A stretch of DNA of 10,841 nt from assembly GCA_045651745.1 (NCBI GenBank), contig JAZRSW010000038.1:1-10841 (forward strand), in the 5' to 3' direction. This DNA is from UMGS172 sp045651745 (lineage in GTDB: Bacteria > Bacillota > Clostridia > Oscillospirales > Acutalibacteraceae). Shown here piece by piece: positions 1-7,300 of the stretch. The notes under the pieces are model-generated. The model had not been told where the DNA came from, did no database searches, and saw only the letters and a program-made list of their open reading frames with translations. Position 1 is the first letter of the stretch. Each line of letters begins with the position of its first letter. A program made the translations under genes and the position numbers.

Positions 1-209
1 ATATATTCAAGCACCGGCTCGCTGTGGTCAGCCGAACAAGGTCCAATTATAAGAATAAATTTATCAGAACCACCGTCAAAAACCGCTTTAATACTCTCAT
101 CGCGTTCTGCCTTAACTTGTTTCATACTTTCAGTCAACGGATATTCTTTTTTCACTTCCTGAGGAATAGGTAATTTTCTGTGGAAATTCATTTGCATAGC
201 AGTATACAT
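1..209 (-). CDS. aroF: 3-deoxy-7-phosphoheptulonate (DAHP) synthase, class I (AroFGH type), N-terminal part
   Basis: The first 69 codons are present; the gene runs off the left edge of the window. DAHP synthase condenses phosphoenolpyruvate with erythrose 4-phosphate in the cytoplasm, the entry step to Phe, Tyr and Trp. What identifies it is the segment KFILIIGPCSADH at about residues 50-62, which matches the conserved first strand and GPCS loop of AroG-type enzymes. The preceding basic/helical stretch (KLPIPQEVKKEYPLTES) also fits the N-terminal arm of this family. I chose the ATG at 209. In-frame ATGs at 197 and 191 lack an upstream Shine-Dalgarno, whereas 209 has a weak AGAAAG a few bases before it. 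The weak site fits a gene whose main control is transcriptional read-through of the attenuator just upstream. The isozyme letter and feedback specificity (Phe, Tyr or Trp) cannot be judged from this fragment, so the symbol is a family label. Confidence 0.88.
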   Translation of the reverse strand, partial: MYTAMQMNFHRKLPIPQEVKKEYPLTESMKQVKAERDESIKAVFDGGSDKFILIIGPCSADHSEPVLEY

Positions 210-234
210 CAACTTTCTACATTAATTTGTAATT

Positions 235-284
235 TAAAAATAAAAATCCGCACCTGTTTAATGCAAAAGCACAACAAATGCGGA
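235..284 (-). terminator. Intrinsic (attenuator) terminator upstream of DAHP synthase
   Basis: On the minus strand a 12-bp helix forms between TCCGCATTTGTT and AACAGGTGCGGA with two G-U pairs. It continues after a small bulge into GTGC/GCAT around a TTTT loop. A run of TTTTTATTTTT follows at once. It ends about 25 bases before the DAHP synthase start and lies after the leader peptide stop, as an attenuator terminator should. Confidence 0.85.
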
Positions 285-302
285 CTGTCCGTTTTATTCA
301 AG

Positions 303-322
303 CCAAATTTTAATCAATTTGG
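303..322 (-). promoter_or_regulatory. Hairpin inside the attenuator loop
   Basis: A perfect 7-bp stem CCAAATT/AATTTGG with a 6-base loop follows the leader stop codon. It has no T-run, so it is not a terminator. It would be enclosed by the proposed antiterminator helix and would bring segments 2 and 3 together. Confidence 0.6.
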
Positions 323-324
323 TA

Positions 325-387
325 TCAAAAAGACGGGCAGCCCTTATTAAAATAAATAAAGTAAAAATAAAACTTATTATTTGTCAT
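325..387 (-). CDS. Phe/Tyr-rich leader peptide of the DAHP synthase attenuator
   Basis: A 20-codon reading frame runs from ATG at 387 to TGA at 325-327. It is preceded by a full AAAGGAGG ribosome binding site (396-403) with 8 bases of spacing. Residues 6-13 are FYFYFIYF: seven aromatic residues in eight codons, using TTT, TAT and TAC, followed by NKGCPSF and stop. The frame lies between a good sigma-A promoter and an intrinsic terminator that precede a DAHP synthase gene. This is the classic arrangement of a ribosome-mediated attenuator leader such as those of E. coli pheA or trp. The inferred role is not the peptide itself but sensing: scarce Phe-tRNA or Tyr-tRNA would stall the ribosome on the aromatic run and change the folding of the downstream RNA. 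There are five Phe and three Tyr codons in total and no Trp codon, so control by Phe and Tyr is predicted. Confidence 0.87.
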   Translation of the reverse strand: MTNNKFYFYFIYFNKGCPSF

Positions 388-417
388 TTTGACTGCCTCC
401 TTTAATTTGTTTTTTAC

Positions 418-446
418 AGTATAGCACGTTAAAGCGATAAAATCAA
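418..446 (-). promoter_or_regulatory. Sigma-A promoter for the leader peptide and DAHP synthase
   Basis: The -35 box TTGATT (441-446) and -10 box TATACT (418-423) are separated by 17 bp. The predicted transcription start is near 411, about 24 bases before the leader ATG and about 200 bases before the DAHP synthase ATG. Confidence 0.8.
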
Positions 447-467
447 CTGTTTTTTTAATTTTTACTT

Positions 468-505
468 ATTAAAAATCACGGCTTAAGATAAATACTCAAG
501 CCGTG
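468..505 (-). terminator. Terminator of the NifU-like/GGGtGRT operon
   Basis: An 11-bp stem CACGGCTTGAG/CTTAAGCCGTG with one G-U pair and a 7-base loop is followed by ATTTTTAAT on the minus strand. It lies 25 bases after the stop of the GGGtGRT gene and just upstream of the next promoter, so it insulates the two units. Confidence 0.88.
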
Positions 506-529
506 GATTCATTTTAAATTATTAACTAC

Positions 530-1528
530 TTATTTCGCGTTCTGCTCAACAGCAACTGCGCAAGCAACAGTCATACCAACCATGGGGTTGTTACCAGCAC
601 CGATAAGTCCCATCATCTCAACGTGAGCAGGAACAGAAGAAGAACCTGCAAACTGAGCGTCACCATGCATACGGCCCATAGTATCGGTCATACCGTAAGA
701 AGCAGGACCTGCAGCCATATTATCGGGGTGCAAGGTACGTCCTGTACCGCCACCTGATGCAACCGAGAAGTAGTTTACGCCGTTCTCGTTACACCACTTT
801 TTGTAAGTACCTGCAACGGGATGCTGGAAACGAGTCGGGTTAGTGGAGTTACCGGTAATCGAAACGCCAACCTTCTCCAACTGCATAATTGCAACGCCCT
901 CGGGAACGTTGTCAGAGCCGTAGCACTTAACATCAGCTCTCGGTCCCTTTGAGAAAGGCTTTTCACTGATAACCTTTACCTCTTCGGTATAAGGGTCAAA
1001 CTCGGTCTCAACATAAGTGAAACCATTGATTCTCGAAATGATATAAGCGGCGTCTTTACCAAGACCATTCAAAATAACGCGCAAGGGTTTTACACGAACC
1101 TTGTTAGCGTTAAGTGCAATCTTGATTGCGCCTTCGGCAGCAGCGAAAGACTCGTGACCTGCCAAGAAGCAGAAACACTCAGTCTCCTCAGACAAAAGCA
1201 TTTTGCCCAAGTTACCATGACCTAAACCAACCTTACGGTTTTCAGCAACAGAACCGGGAATACAGAATGCCTGCAAACCGATACCGATAGCAGCAGCAGC
1301 GTCAGCAGCTTTTTTGCAACCCTTTTTAATAGCGATTGCACAACCTACAGTATAAGCCCACTTTGCATTTTCAAAGCAAATCGGCTGGGTTTCTTCAACA
1401 ATCTTGTAGGGGTCGATGCCGTAATCAGCACAAATGTCTTTACACTCATCAATTGAGTTAATGCCGTATTCTTTCAAAGCAGCCAAAATCTTAGCTTCTC
1501 TTCTCTCGTAACCTTCAAACTTAGCCAT
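530..1528 (-). CDS. GGGtGRT family protein (function unknown)
   Basis: A 332-residue cytoplasmic protein with no signal peptide. It carries the signature for which the family is named, GGGTGRT, at about residues 259-265 within ASGGGTGRTLHPDN. Other strongly motif-like stretches are TQPICFENAKWAYTVG (48-63), GLGHGNL (101-107), ETECFCFLAGHESFAAAEGA (115-134), GNSTNPTRFQHP (227-238) and MHGDAQFAGSSSVPAH (287-302). Several cysteines (about C51, C63, C118, C120) and histidines could bind metal or a cofactor, but I know of no established reaction. The glycine-rich signature suggests nucleotide or phosphate binding, which is inference. It is the second gene of an operon: its AGGAGGT site (1537-1543) sits in the 16-base gap after the NifU-like gene. 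That pairing, which I recall as recurrent in anaerobes, suggests a Fe-S-linked role. The start is fixed by the ribosome binding site. Confidence 0.9.
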   Translation of the reverse strand: MAKFEGYERREAKILAALKEYGINSIDECKDICADYGIDPYKIVEETQPICFENAKWAYTVGCAIAIKKGCKKAADAAAAIGIGLQAFCIPGSVAENRKVGLGHGNLGKMLLSEETECFCFLAGHESFAAAEGAIKIALNANKVRVKPLRVILNGLGKDAAYIISRINGFTYVETEFDPYTEEVKVISEKPFSKGPRADVKCYGSDNVPEGVAIMQLEKVGVSITGNSTNPTRFQHPVAGTYKKWCNENGVNYFSVASGGGTGRTLHPDNMAAGPASYGMTDTMGRMHGDAQFAGSSSVPAHVEMMGLIGAGNNPMVGMTVACAVAVEQNAK

Positions 1529-1544
1529 TATACATTACCTCCTA

Positions 1545-2237
1545 TTATTCTTTACGGGGGTCAATGTACTTTACAGCATCATTGAATCTTCCGTATGTAC
1601 CTTTAGATTTCTCATAAGCCTCGTTAGGCTCCATACCCTTCTTAATGAAGTCGGTCATCTTGCCTAAAGAAACGAACTCATAGCCGATAACTTCGTTATT
1701 CTCGTCAAGAGCCATTCTGGTGCAGTAACCTTCGGTCATTTCAAGGTATCTTACGCCCTTTGCCTTAGTACCGTACATAGTACCAACCATTGAACGCTCG
1801 CCTTTACCGAGGTCTTCCATACCTGCGCCGATAACCAAACCGCCCTCAGAGAAAGCAGACTGTGAACGGCCGTAAACAATCTGTAAGAACAACTCACGCA
1901 TTGCGGTATTGATAGCATCGCAAACGAGGTCGGTGTTAAGAGCCTCTAAAAGAGTTTTACCGGGGAGGATTTCTGCTGCCATAGCTGCAGAGTGTGTCAT
2001 ACCCGAGCAACCGATGGTCTCAACAAGAGCTTCCTCGATAATACCGTCTTTAACGTTGAGCGAAAGCTTGCAAGCGCCCTGTTGAGGTGCGCACCAGCCA
2101 ACACCGTGAGTGTAAGCGGAAATGTCTTTGATTTCCTTTGCCTGAACCCATTTTCCCTCCTCAGGAATAGGTGCAGGACCGTGGTTCGGTCCTTTGGTTA
2201 AAGGACACATGTTTTGAACTTCAAGTGAATATTCCAT
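1545..2237 (-). CDS. NifU/IscU-like iron-sulfur cluster assembly scaffold-type protein, partner of GGGtGRT
   Basis: A 230-residue protein. The region at about residues 55-105 matches the NifU N-terminal/IscU fold: KLSLNV strand, then LVETIGCSGMTHSAAMAAEILPGKTLLEAL, where C77 corresponds to the second conserved scaffold cysteine. Further cysteines are C11, C49, C56, C106 and C172. The usual ACGD motif before KL is replaced by WCAPQQGAC, so classical scaffold ligands are only partly kept. About 100 residues (130-230) follow the scaffold core; these are not in IscU (about 130 residues) and end in a charged helix-rich tail. IscU-type proteins assemble and hand over Fe-S clusters; here the client is probably the GGGtGRT protein translated next from the same mRNA, though a catalytic or sensing role is possible. 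An AAAGGAGA site (2245-2252) supports the ATG at 2237. Confidence 0.83.
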   Translation of the reverse strand: MEYSLEVQNMCPLTKGPNHGPAPIPEEGKWVQAKEIKDISAYTHGVGWCAPQQGACKLSLNVKDGIIEEALVETIGCSGMTHSAAMAAEILPGKTLLEALNTDLVCDAINTAMRELFLQIVYGRSQSAFSEGGLVIGAGMEDLGKGERSMVGTMYGTKAKGVRYLEMTEGYCTRMALDENNEVIGYEFVSLGKMTDFIKKGMEPNEAYEKSKGTYGRFNDAVKYIDPRKE

Positions 2238-2270
2238 TATGAAATCTCCTTTCGTGGTTTAACAAGAAAT

Positions 2271-2299
2271 ATTATATACGATTTCAACTCAAAACTCAA
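2271..2299 (-). promoter_or_regulatory. Sigma-A promoter of the NifU-like/GGGtGRT operon
   Basis: A -35 box TTGAGT (2294-2299) and a consensus -10 TATAAT (2271-2276) are separated by 17 bp. A second copy of TTGAGT nearer the -10 box is badly spaced. The predicted 5' leader is short, about 25-30 bases, with no obvious riboswitch. Confidence 0.78.
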
Positions 2300-2344
2300 T
2301 ACCAAAAAACAAATTTGTTTAAAATTTAACAGACTTTTTGTTAA

Positions 2345-2389
2345 AGTTTGTCGAAAATAAAACAACCCGTTTCACCAACGGGTTGTTTT
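2345..2389 (-). terminator. Terminator of the GH16 lipoprotein gene
   Basis: A perfect 13-bp stem AAAACAACCCGTT/AACGGGTTGTTTT with a 5-base loop (2359-2389) starts about 14 bases after the stop codon. On the minus strand the closing arm ends in TTTT and runs into ATTTTCG. The symmetrical A/T flanks mean it could also work weakly in the other direction. Confidence 0.9.
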
Positions 2390-2403
2390 AATCTTATAAC
2401 AAA

Positions 2404-4179
2404 TTATTTATAAAGTTTTAAGCCTTGACCATCAACCTGATAAAGACGGATATAATCAACGTGATACTCAAGCGGGAATTGGAGGCTTTCATCAGGTGCA
2501 CCACGTGTAGCCCAACCTATATTAAAACCACAGACAACTTCCACATATTTATCATAATGATACTCATCCACCTGGTCCTCATAGTAAGTCACACCGTCAC
2601 AGATGAACTTAATACCATCCCAACTCCAGTAGCAACCAATTGTATGATAATCGTCAAACAAAGTACCCTCTGAGTTCGGTAAAACATACTGTCTATCCTG
2701 ACCTGCAACTTTATGATTGCCCTCGCCAAAAAGACCACCGTCAAGTGAATTGTGACCACCAATACCTTGCCAATAGTGGATATTTGCTCTTAAAGTATGT
2801 GCATTACCAAGACTTTCGAAGATATCAATCTCAAGGTCACCTGAATTAGTGAGCCAGAAAGAAGAATATACTCCCTTACCATCAGGAATTCTTGCGCGCA
2901 ATTCAATATAACCAAAGTTAAATCGCATTATGGACGCACTACGGATACCTGCTTGGTGCTTATAAAGAAGACCATATGTACCGCCACCCTGGTTAACATC
3001 ATAAAGAATGGTTGCGTCTTCCATTTTAATAGCGCGCATAATAAAGTTGCCGTTAGTTACAATACTTGTATCTTTGTCGGTTACCAAGAATGCAGTACCG
3101 AATCTTCTATAAGTCTCGCCATCATCATTAGTTTGAACATTGTTGTTAATACTAATCGGGTCAACTTTCCAACCATTTACTTCCGGATTCATTGCCTCAT
3201 AGTCAAAATCGTCCTGCCAGGTTAATGTGTAATACTCTGAAAAATCATAAGTAGCAACAGTGGATGCATAACTACCTGTTTTAGAATCAGCGTTTGTTAC
3301 AGTACCTTTATCGAGCATTTTACCAAACTCCGTCAAGGCTACCTGAACGGCATAAGTACTACCACCAGAAATATAAACCTTTTTATCAGCAATGGCAATT
3401 TCCCAACTATCATAGTCATAACCAGACTGAGGTTTTGCGGTACGGATAGTATTACCGATATGAATTTCATATTCCTTTTCAGCAGTTTCCTTGTCATTTC
3501 TCAAAGGAATCAAGAAGCCTGTCTTTTCTTGAATTTTTTCTTGGATTTTGCGGTATTCTTCCTGAATAAGCCAAGAACGGCTTGACATATCGCGCACGAC
3601 GGTGAATTTTGAAACATCAACACCGTTAATAGTCATAGTTCCGAATTCACCCGGTGTAGAGTAGATATATTTAATACCGCCGGCAACGCCTTCGTTCTTG
3701 ATGAAATTATCAACAAAATATGTTACAGCATTTGCTATGGCTTCGTTAGTGATACCATTGATAACAATTTTCTTACCCATAGTACAGATAATATAATCCT
3801 GATATCTGCCCATGCCGTTATCATAGAGATGTTCCTTAGCTACTTTTGACTCAGGACGGTTAGTATCACCTAACAAAATCTCATAAACATCCGTACCATC
3901 CTCAGTATCAGCTACGTTTTTGATACCAATGCCCAAGCCATCCTTCATATTTTTGAAAAGAAGAGACGCAGGTGCAGACATTTCAGTATCACCGTCAGGA
4001 CGGACAATGCGGTAAATCGAAGAACCATCTTCGGCTATGTACTTAACATCATCAGTGGTAAAGACTAGCCCTGTATTAGTTGCAGGCACACTGCTGTTGT
4101 TGGTTTTCTTACCGCCACAGCCAACAAGCAAACCAAAACTCATTGTCAAAACAATTAAAATACAAATAATACGTTTCAT
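2404..4179 (-). CDS. Lipoprotein glycoside hydrolase family 16 (laminarinase-type beta-glucanase)
   Basis: A 591-residue surface lipoprotein. Residues 1-20 form a lipoprotein signal peptide with lipobox LLVGC (lipidated Cys21), followed by a polar linker. Two related alpha/beta segments come next: about 65-165 (YEILLGDTNR, then GKKIVINGITNEAIANAVTYF) and about 205-290 (YEIHIGNTIR, then DKKVYISGGSTYAVQVALTEF). They resemble the non-catalytic N-terminal domains seen in GH20/GH67-type glycosidases. The catalytic GH16 jelly roll spans about 316-582 with the motif EIDIFE. Glu450 is the expected nucleophile, Asp452 the helper and Glu455 the acid/base. The extra residue in EXDXXE is typical of the laminarinase (beta-1,3-glucanase) side of the family. 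The substrate is therefore probably a beta-glucan, but agarase- or carrageenase-like specificities share the fold. An AAAGGG-rich site 7 bases upstream supports the ATG at 4179. The gene has its own promoter and terminator. Confidence 0.9.
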   Translation of the reverse strand: MKRIICILIVLTMSFGLLVGCGGKKTNNSSVPATNTGLVFTTDDVKYIAEDGSSIYRIVRPDGDTEMSAPASLLFKNMKDGLGIGIKNVADTEDGTDVYEILLGDTNRPESKVAKEHLYDNGMGRYQDYIICTMGKKIVINGITNEAIANAVTYFVDNFIKNEGVAGGIKYIYSTPGEFGTMTINGVDVSKFTVVRDMSSRSWLIQEEYRKIQEKIQEKTGFLIPLRNDKETAEKEYEIHIGNTIRTAKPQSGYDYDSWEIAIADKKVYISGGSTYAVQVALTEFGKMLDKGTVTNADSKTGSYASTVATYDFSEYYTLTWQDDFDYEAMNPEVNGWKVDPISINNNVQTNDDGETYRRFGTAFLVTDKDTSIVTNGNFIMRAIKMEDATILYDVNQGGGTYGLLYKHQAGIRSASIMRFNFGYIELRARIPDGKGVYSSFWLTNSGDLEIDIFESLGNAHTLRANIHYWQGIGGHNSLDGGLFGEGNHKVAGQDRQYVLPNSEGTLFDDYHTIGCYWSWDGIKFICDGVTYYEDQVDEYHYDKYVEVVCGFNIGWATRGAPDESLQFPLEYHVDYIRLYQVDGQGLKLYK

Positions 4180-4209
4180 AAATTTTCCCTTTCACTATGT
4201 ATTTTTTTT

Positions 4210-4238
4210 ATTCTAACATAATAATTAATTTATGTCAA
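4210..4238 (-). promoter_or_regulatory. Strong sigma-A promoter of the GH16 gene
   Basis: A consensus -35 TTGACA (4233-4238) and -10 TAGAAT (4210-4215) are 17 bp apart, with an extended -10 TG one base upstream of the hexamer. Start of transcription is expected near 4203, giving a leader of about 24 bases. Confidence 0.85.
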
Positions 4239-4243
4239 CAAAT

Positions 4244-4269
4244 TTATTGTAAATTCATCATTATTGTAA
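4244..4269 (-). repeat. Tandem 9-bp direct repeat abutting the GH16 -35 box
   Basis: TTACAATAA occurs twice on the minus strand (4261-4269 and 4244-4252), with starts 17 bp apart. The nearer copy ends 5 bp before the -35 box. Direct repeats in this position often bind an activator. The region is AT-rich, so chance cannot be excluded. Confidence 0.4.
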
Positions 4270-4313
4270 TGTCTTTTACAAAAATAATCGAAGGTTTGAA
4301 TTACGATTTTCAC

Positions 4314-4344
4314 ATAAAACAACTCCCCCGTTTTCACGGAGGAG
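4314..4344 (-). terminator. Terminator of the large mosaic surface protein gene
   Basis: A 9-bp stem CTCCTCCGT/ACGGGGGAG with one G-U pair and a GAAA loop (4323-4344) is followed by TTGTTTTAT on the minus strand. It lies 17 bases after the stop codon. Confidence 0.85.
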
Positions 4345-4361
4345 CTGAAATTGTTGTTTAA

Positions 4362-7300
4362 TTATTTCTCGAAAACTTTTTTACCGGTAACAGTAAGAGC
4401 ACCTGCAGCCAAGATAATCATCATAACGATGAGCATCGGGTTGGCAGAGTTATCACCGGTAGTGGTTCCGGTATAGCCCTTAAGTGTTATAGTAAAGTTA
4501 TCAAGATACATATCATTGCCGGTAGAAGTAGAAATACCTACAAACTTATCGGTTGCAGTAAAGGTGTAAGAAACCTTCTGCCACTCACCGGCTTTAAGTT
4601 CACCAACAGTAGTGATAACGTCCTTCTTAGAAGGTGCGTTAACGTTATTGTACTTATCCATACTGATAAGGCTGATAGTACCTGCAGCCTGACCAACATT
4701 GGTCGGTTTTACATAGAAGGTTACAGTGTACTGCTTACCAACAGTAAGAGCAAGTGCAGCATCACGGCAAATTGTAAATGCCTTATCGCCTGTTGTTGCA
4801 CCGCTACGGAAGATAGCGGTGTCACCACTCTGTACGTTTGCTTTATCGAAATCGGTCTTAAAGTTTGTGGTGTTATAAAGCTTATAACCACCTGCTAAGG
4901 TAATTGCTTTCGGGAAGTCTTCAAAACTTTCGTTGAACTTACCAATAATCCACTTAGCATAGAGAGTGCAACCCTCTTCACCGAATTTCTTGTCGCTAAA
5001 CTTGGTCTGAAGAGTGCTATCGGTATACCAACCGTCAAACTGGTAACCTGCTCTTGTTGCAGAAGGAAGTGTGCCGATTAACTCACCGGGGTCACCTGCA
5101 ATAGGCTGAACAGCATTACCACCGGTAGAGTTGAACATAATTACCGATGAGCCATAAAGGTTAAGCATATTTGCAGAACACTCTACAATGATGTTATCGA
5201 AGTAGCAGTTACCATCACCTGCAACGCCGAAGCTGAGGTAGTTAAGGTTTGCGGGGCAATCAGCGGTGAAGGAGAAAGAAGCTGTCTTCCAATTCTTCTC
5301 ATCAACATCTTTAAGAGTTAAGAAACTACCGCCTGCCTTACGGTCAGACCAAGCGTTGCCTGCGTTGTTATAAACAACACCGATGTTAAACGAACCTTCG
5401 ATTAACTTATAATCAAAAGTAACTTTATATGCAACACCGGGAATCAATGTGCAATACAAGCCATTGCCGTTTACCTGCTGTGAGTACATAGTGCTGGAAC
5501 TCTGAGAAGGATTAAATTCACTATTCCAGTTGAAGTAGTGGTTGCCGTTGGCGTCTACTTCAAGGTGGCAACGTGATGCAGGACCACTGTTGTCATAGTT
5601 TTCAAGGTCCATAACAAACGGGGCCATATCCCATTTTGCATAAATAATAACGTCTTCAGTGCCAAACTCGGTTGCAGTATAAGGAACAGAAAGTTTCTTA
5701 TCGGTGTACCAACCGAGGAACTCAGCTGAACCATTTGTAATACCGGTAGGTACTTCTAATGCTTCGCCGGGGAATCCGTAGATGGGAGGAATTTCGAGAC
5801 CGTTTGTCTTGAAGTTGATTGCAACTGCACCTTCAGGAGCCTCGTCTAATACTTCTGCAATAACGATATCGTCGAAGTAAATATCAAAGTTACCTGATGT
5901 TTTTAAGATAAGATTATTCTGATAATACCAATATACACGCTCGAGATAGTGAGAATCGCCGGTAGTAAATGTACCTGTAACGGCTTTCCACTCAGTAGCT
6001 GTATCAGAAGCCAGAACATTAACTGAGTTAACTCCGGGAATAACTGTTCTCTCTAACGAACTGCTCTCATAAACACCGTTACCGCGAAGAATCTGGAAGC
6101 TTCCACCTTTTGAACCTGCAGCGACCTTATACTTAATAGTGTATGTATAGGTTGTGTTGGTTTTGAGTTCAAATCTGCCTGCGCCACTATAATCGGCGGC
6201 AGGTAAAGTAATCATTCTGCCTGCAGATGAGACAGATGTCATCTTGAACACACTATTCTGTGCATTGTCGGGGTCAGCAACCAAGGCACCTGAATTACCT
6301 GTCTGGTCTTGACCTTCGGCAGCAAATATCTTATCAAAGGTAAGAATTGTACCATTATATTTAGCATAAAGAGTAACATTCTTATCAGGAACTTCAGTGT
6401 AAACCTTACCGTCTGCATCTACCCATCCTTGGAAGAAAAGGTTTACATTCGGACGCTTTTCAGGGGGTAAAAGTTTAGAACCAACACCCATGCGAGTGGG
6501 CGCAGAAGTATCGGAACCATTTACAAAGGTAACCTTTACAAAAGTTGCAGTCCAAGTAGCCGTTACTTTGTTAAAGCCTTTAGCCGGAATATAGTTATTG
6601 GGATCTGCGATTTCATTACCATCGGCATCAACCCAGCACTTAAATCCACGGTCACCGGTTGTATCAACAGGTGTAGTAAGTGTATACTTAGAACCTGCGG
6701 CTATAACTGTCGACTTAACTTCATCGTCAACAACTTCCTCTACCAAAGCGTAACCGGGAGTTGCGCTGGGGTCAAGAGCAATAATTTCTAAATTGTCATA
6801 CCATGTATTACTATTACCAAAATAGAAATACCTTGCTGCATCAAACAAATTGGTACAGTCAGCGCTACATGCTTTTAAATTTGCGTTATATGTTTCGTTT
6901 GTAAAGTCAACAACAACTGTAAATTTCTGCCATTCGCCGGAAAGTTTAAAGTTTGCTTTAGCTACACTTTCACCGTCGATATAGAACTTAAACATTTCAT
7001 TCATTCCAGTAAATACGCTACCGGTCTGACCACCTGCACCGTTATCCAAAATATATCTCGGTTTTGATGTACTTGTACCGCCCGCAAAAACCAACCACAT
7101 ATTTTTAGAACTACCATCAGTAGTCTTAGCGTCAAACGAAATGTAATATTTCTTTCCTGCTTCGAAAACCTGGGAATCAGAGAATCTACCGCGGTTTCCG
7201 GTTATGTTAAGAACCTTGCCATGTTCATCCTCATCGCCCAAATCCACGATAGTTGCATTGCCACTTGCCATAGTAAAACTGCTGGGCTTAGCGCCAACAG

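Larger units (their letters stand above)
235..411 (-). promoter_or_regulatory. Transcription attenuator region (leader RNA) of DAHP synthase
   Basis: Four pairing segments can be read on the minus strand. Segment 1 is GGCAGTC (391-397), overlapping the leader ribosome binding site. Segment 2 is GGGCTGCCCGT (333-343), inside the last leader codons. Segment 3 is ACGGACAGTCC (282-292). The terminator arms are 247-258 and 273-284. Segment 2 can pair with segment 3 over 11 positions with one C-A mismatch and one G-U, and encloses a separate hairpin at 303-322. This removes TCC from the base of the terminator, so it is the likely antiterminator. Segment 1 can pair with GGCTGCC in segment 2 (7 bp, one G-U), which would favour termination when the leader is not translated. 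A ribosome stalled at the early aromatic codons leaves segment 2 free; one reaching the stop codon covers it. Folding was done by eye only. Confidence 0.78.

Noticed and set aside
530..1528. Assignment of the GGGtGRT protein as a subunit of glycine or betaine reductase
   Set aside because: No selenocysteine codon context, no pyruvoyl cleavage motif and no neighbouring reductase genes are present.
2425..3225. Plus-strand open frames of 69-90 codons opposite the GH16 gene
   Set aside because: They lie antisense to a clear gene, lack ribosome binding sites and show no domain-like composition; the same holds for other frames opposite the coding regions.
4362..4480. Canonical LPXTG cell-wall sorting signal in the mosaic protein
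   Set aside because: The tail has the hydrophobic helix and basic end, but the motif reads TTTGD without LP, so only a sortase-like or plain anchor is claimed.
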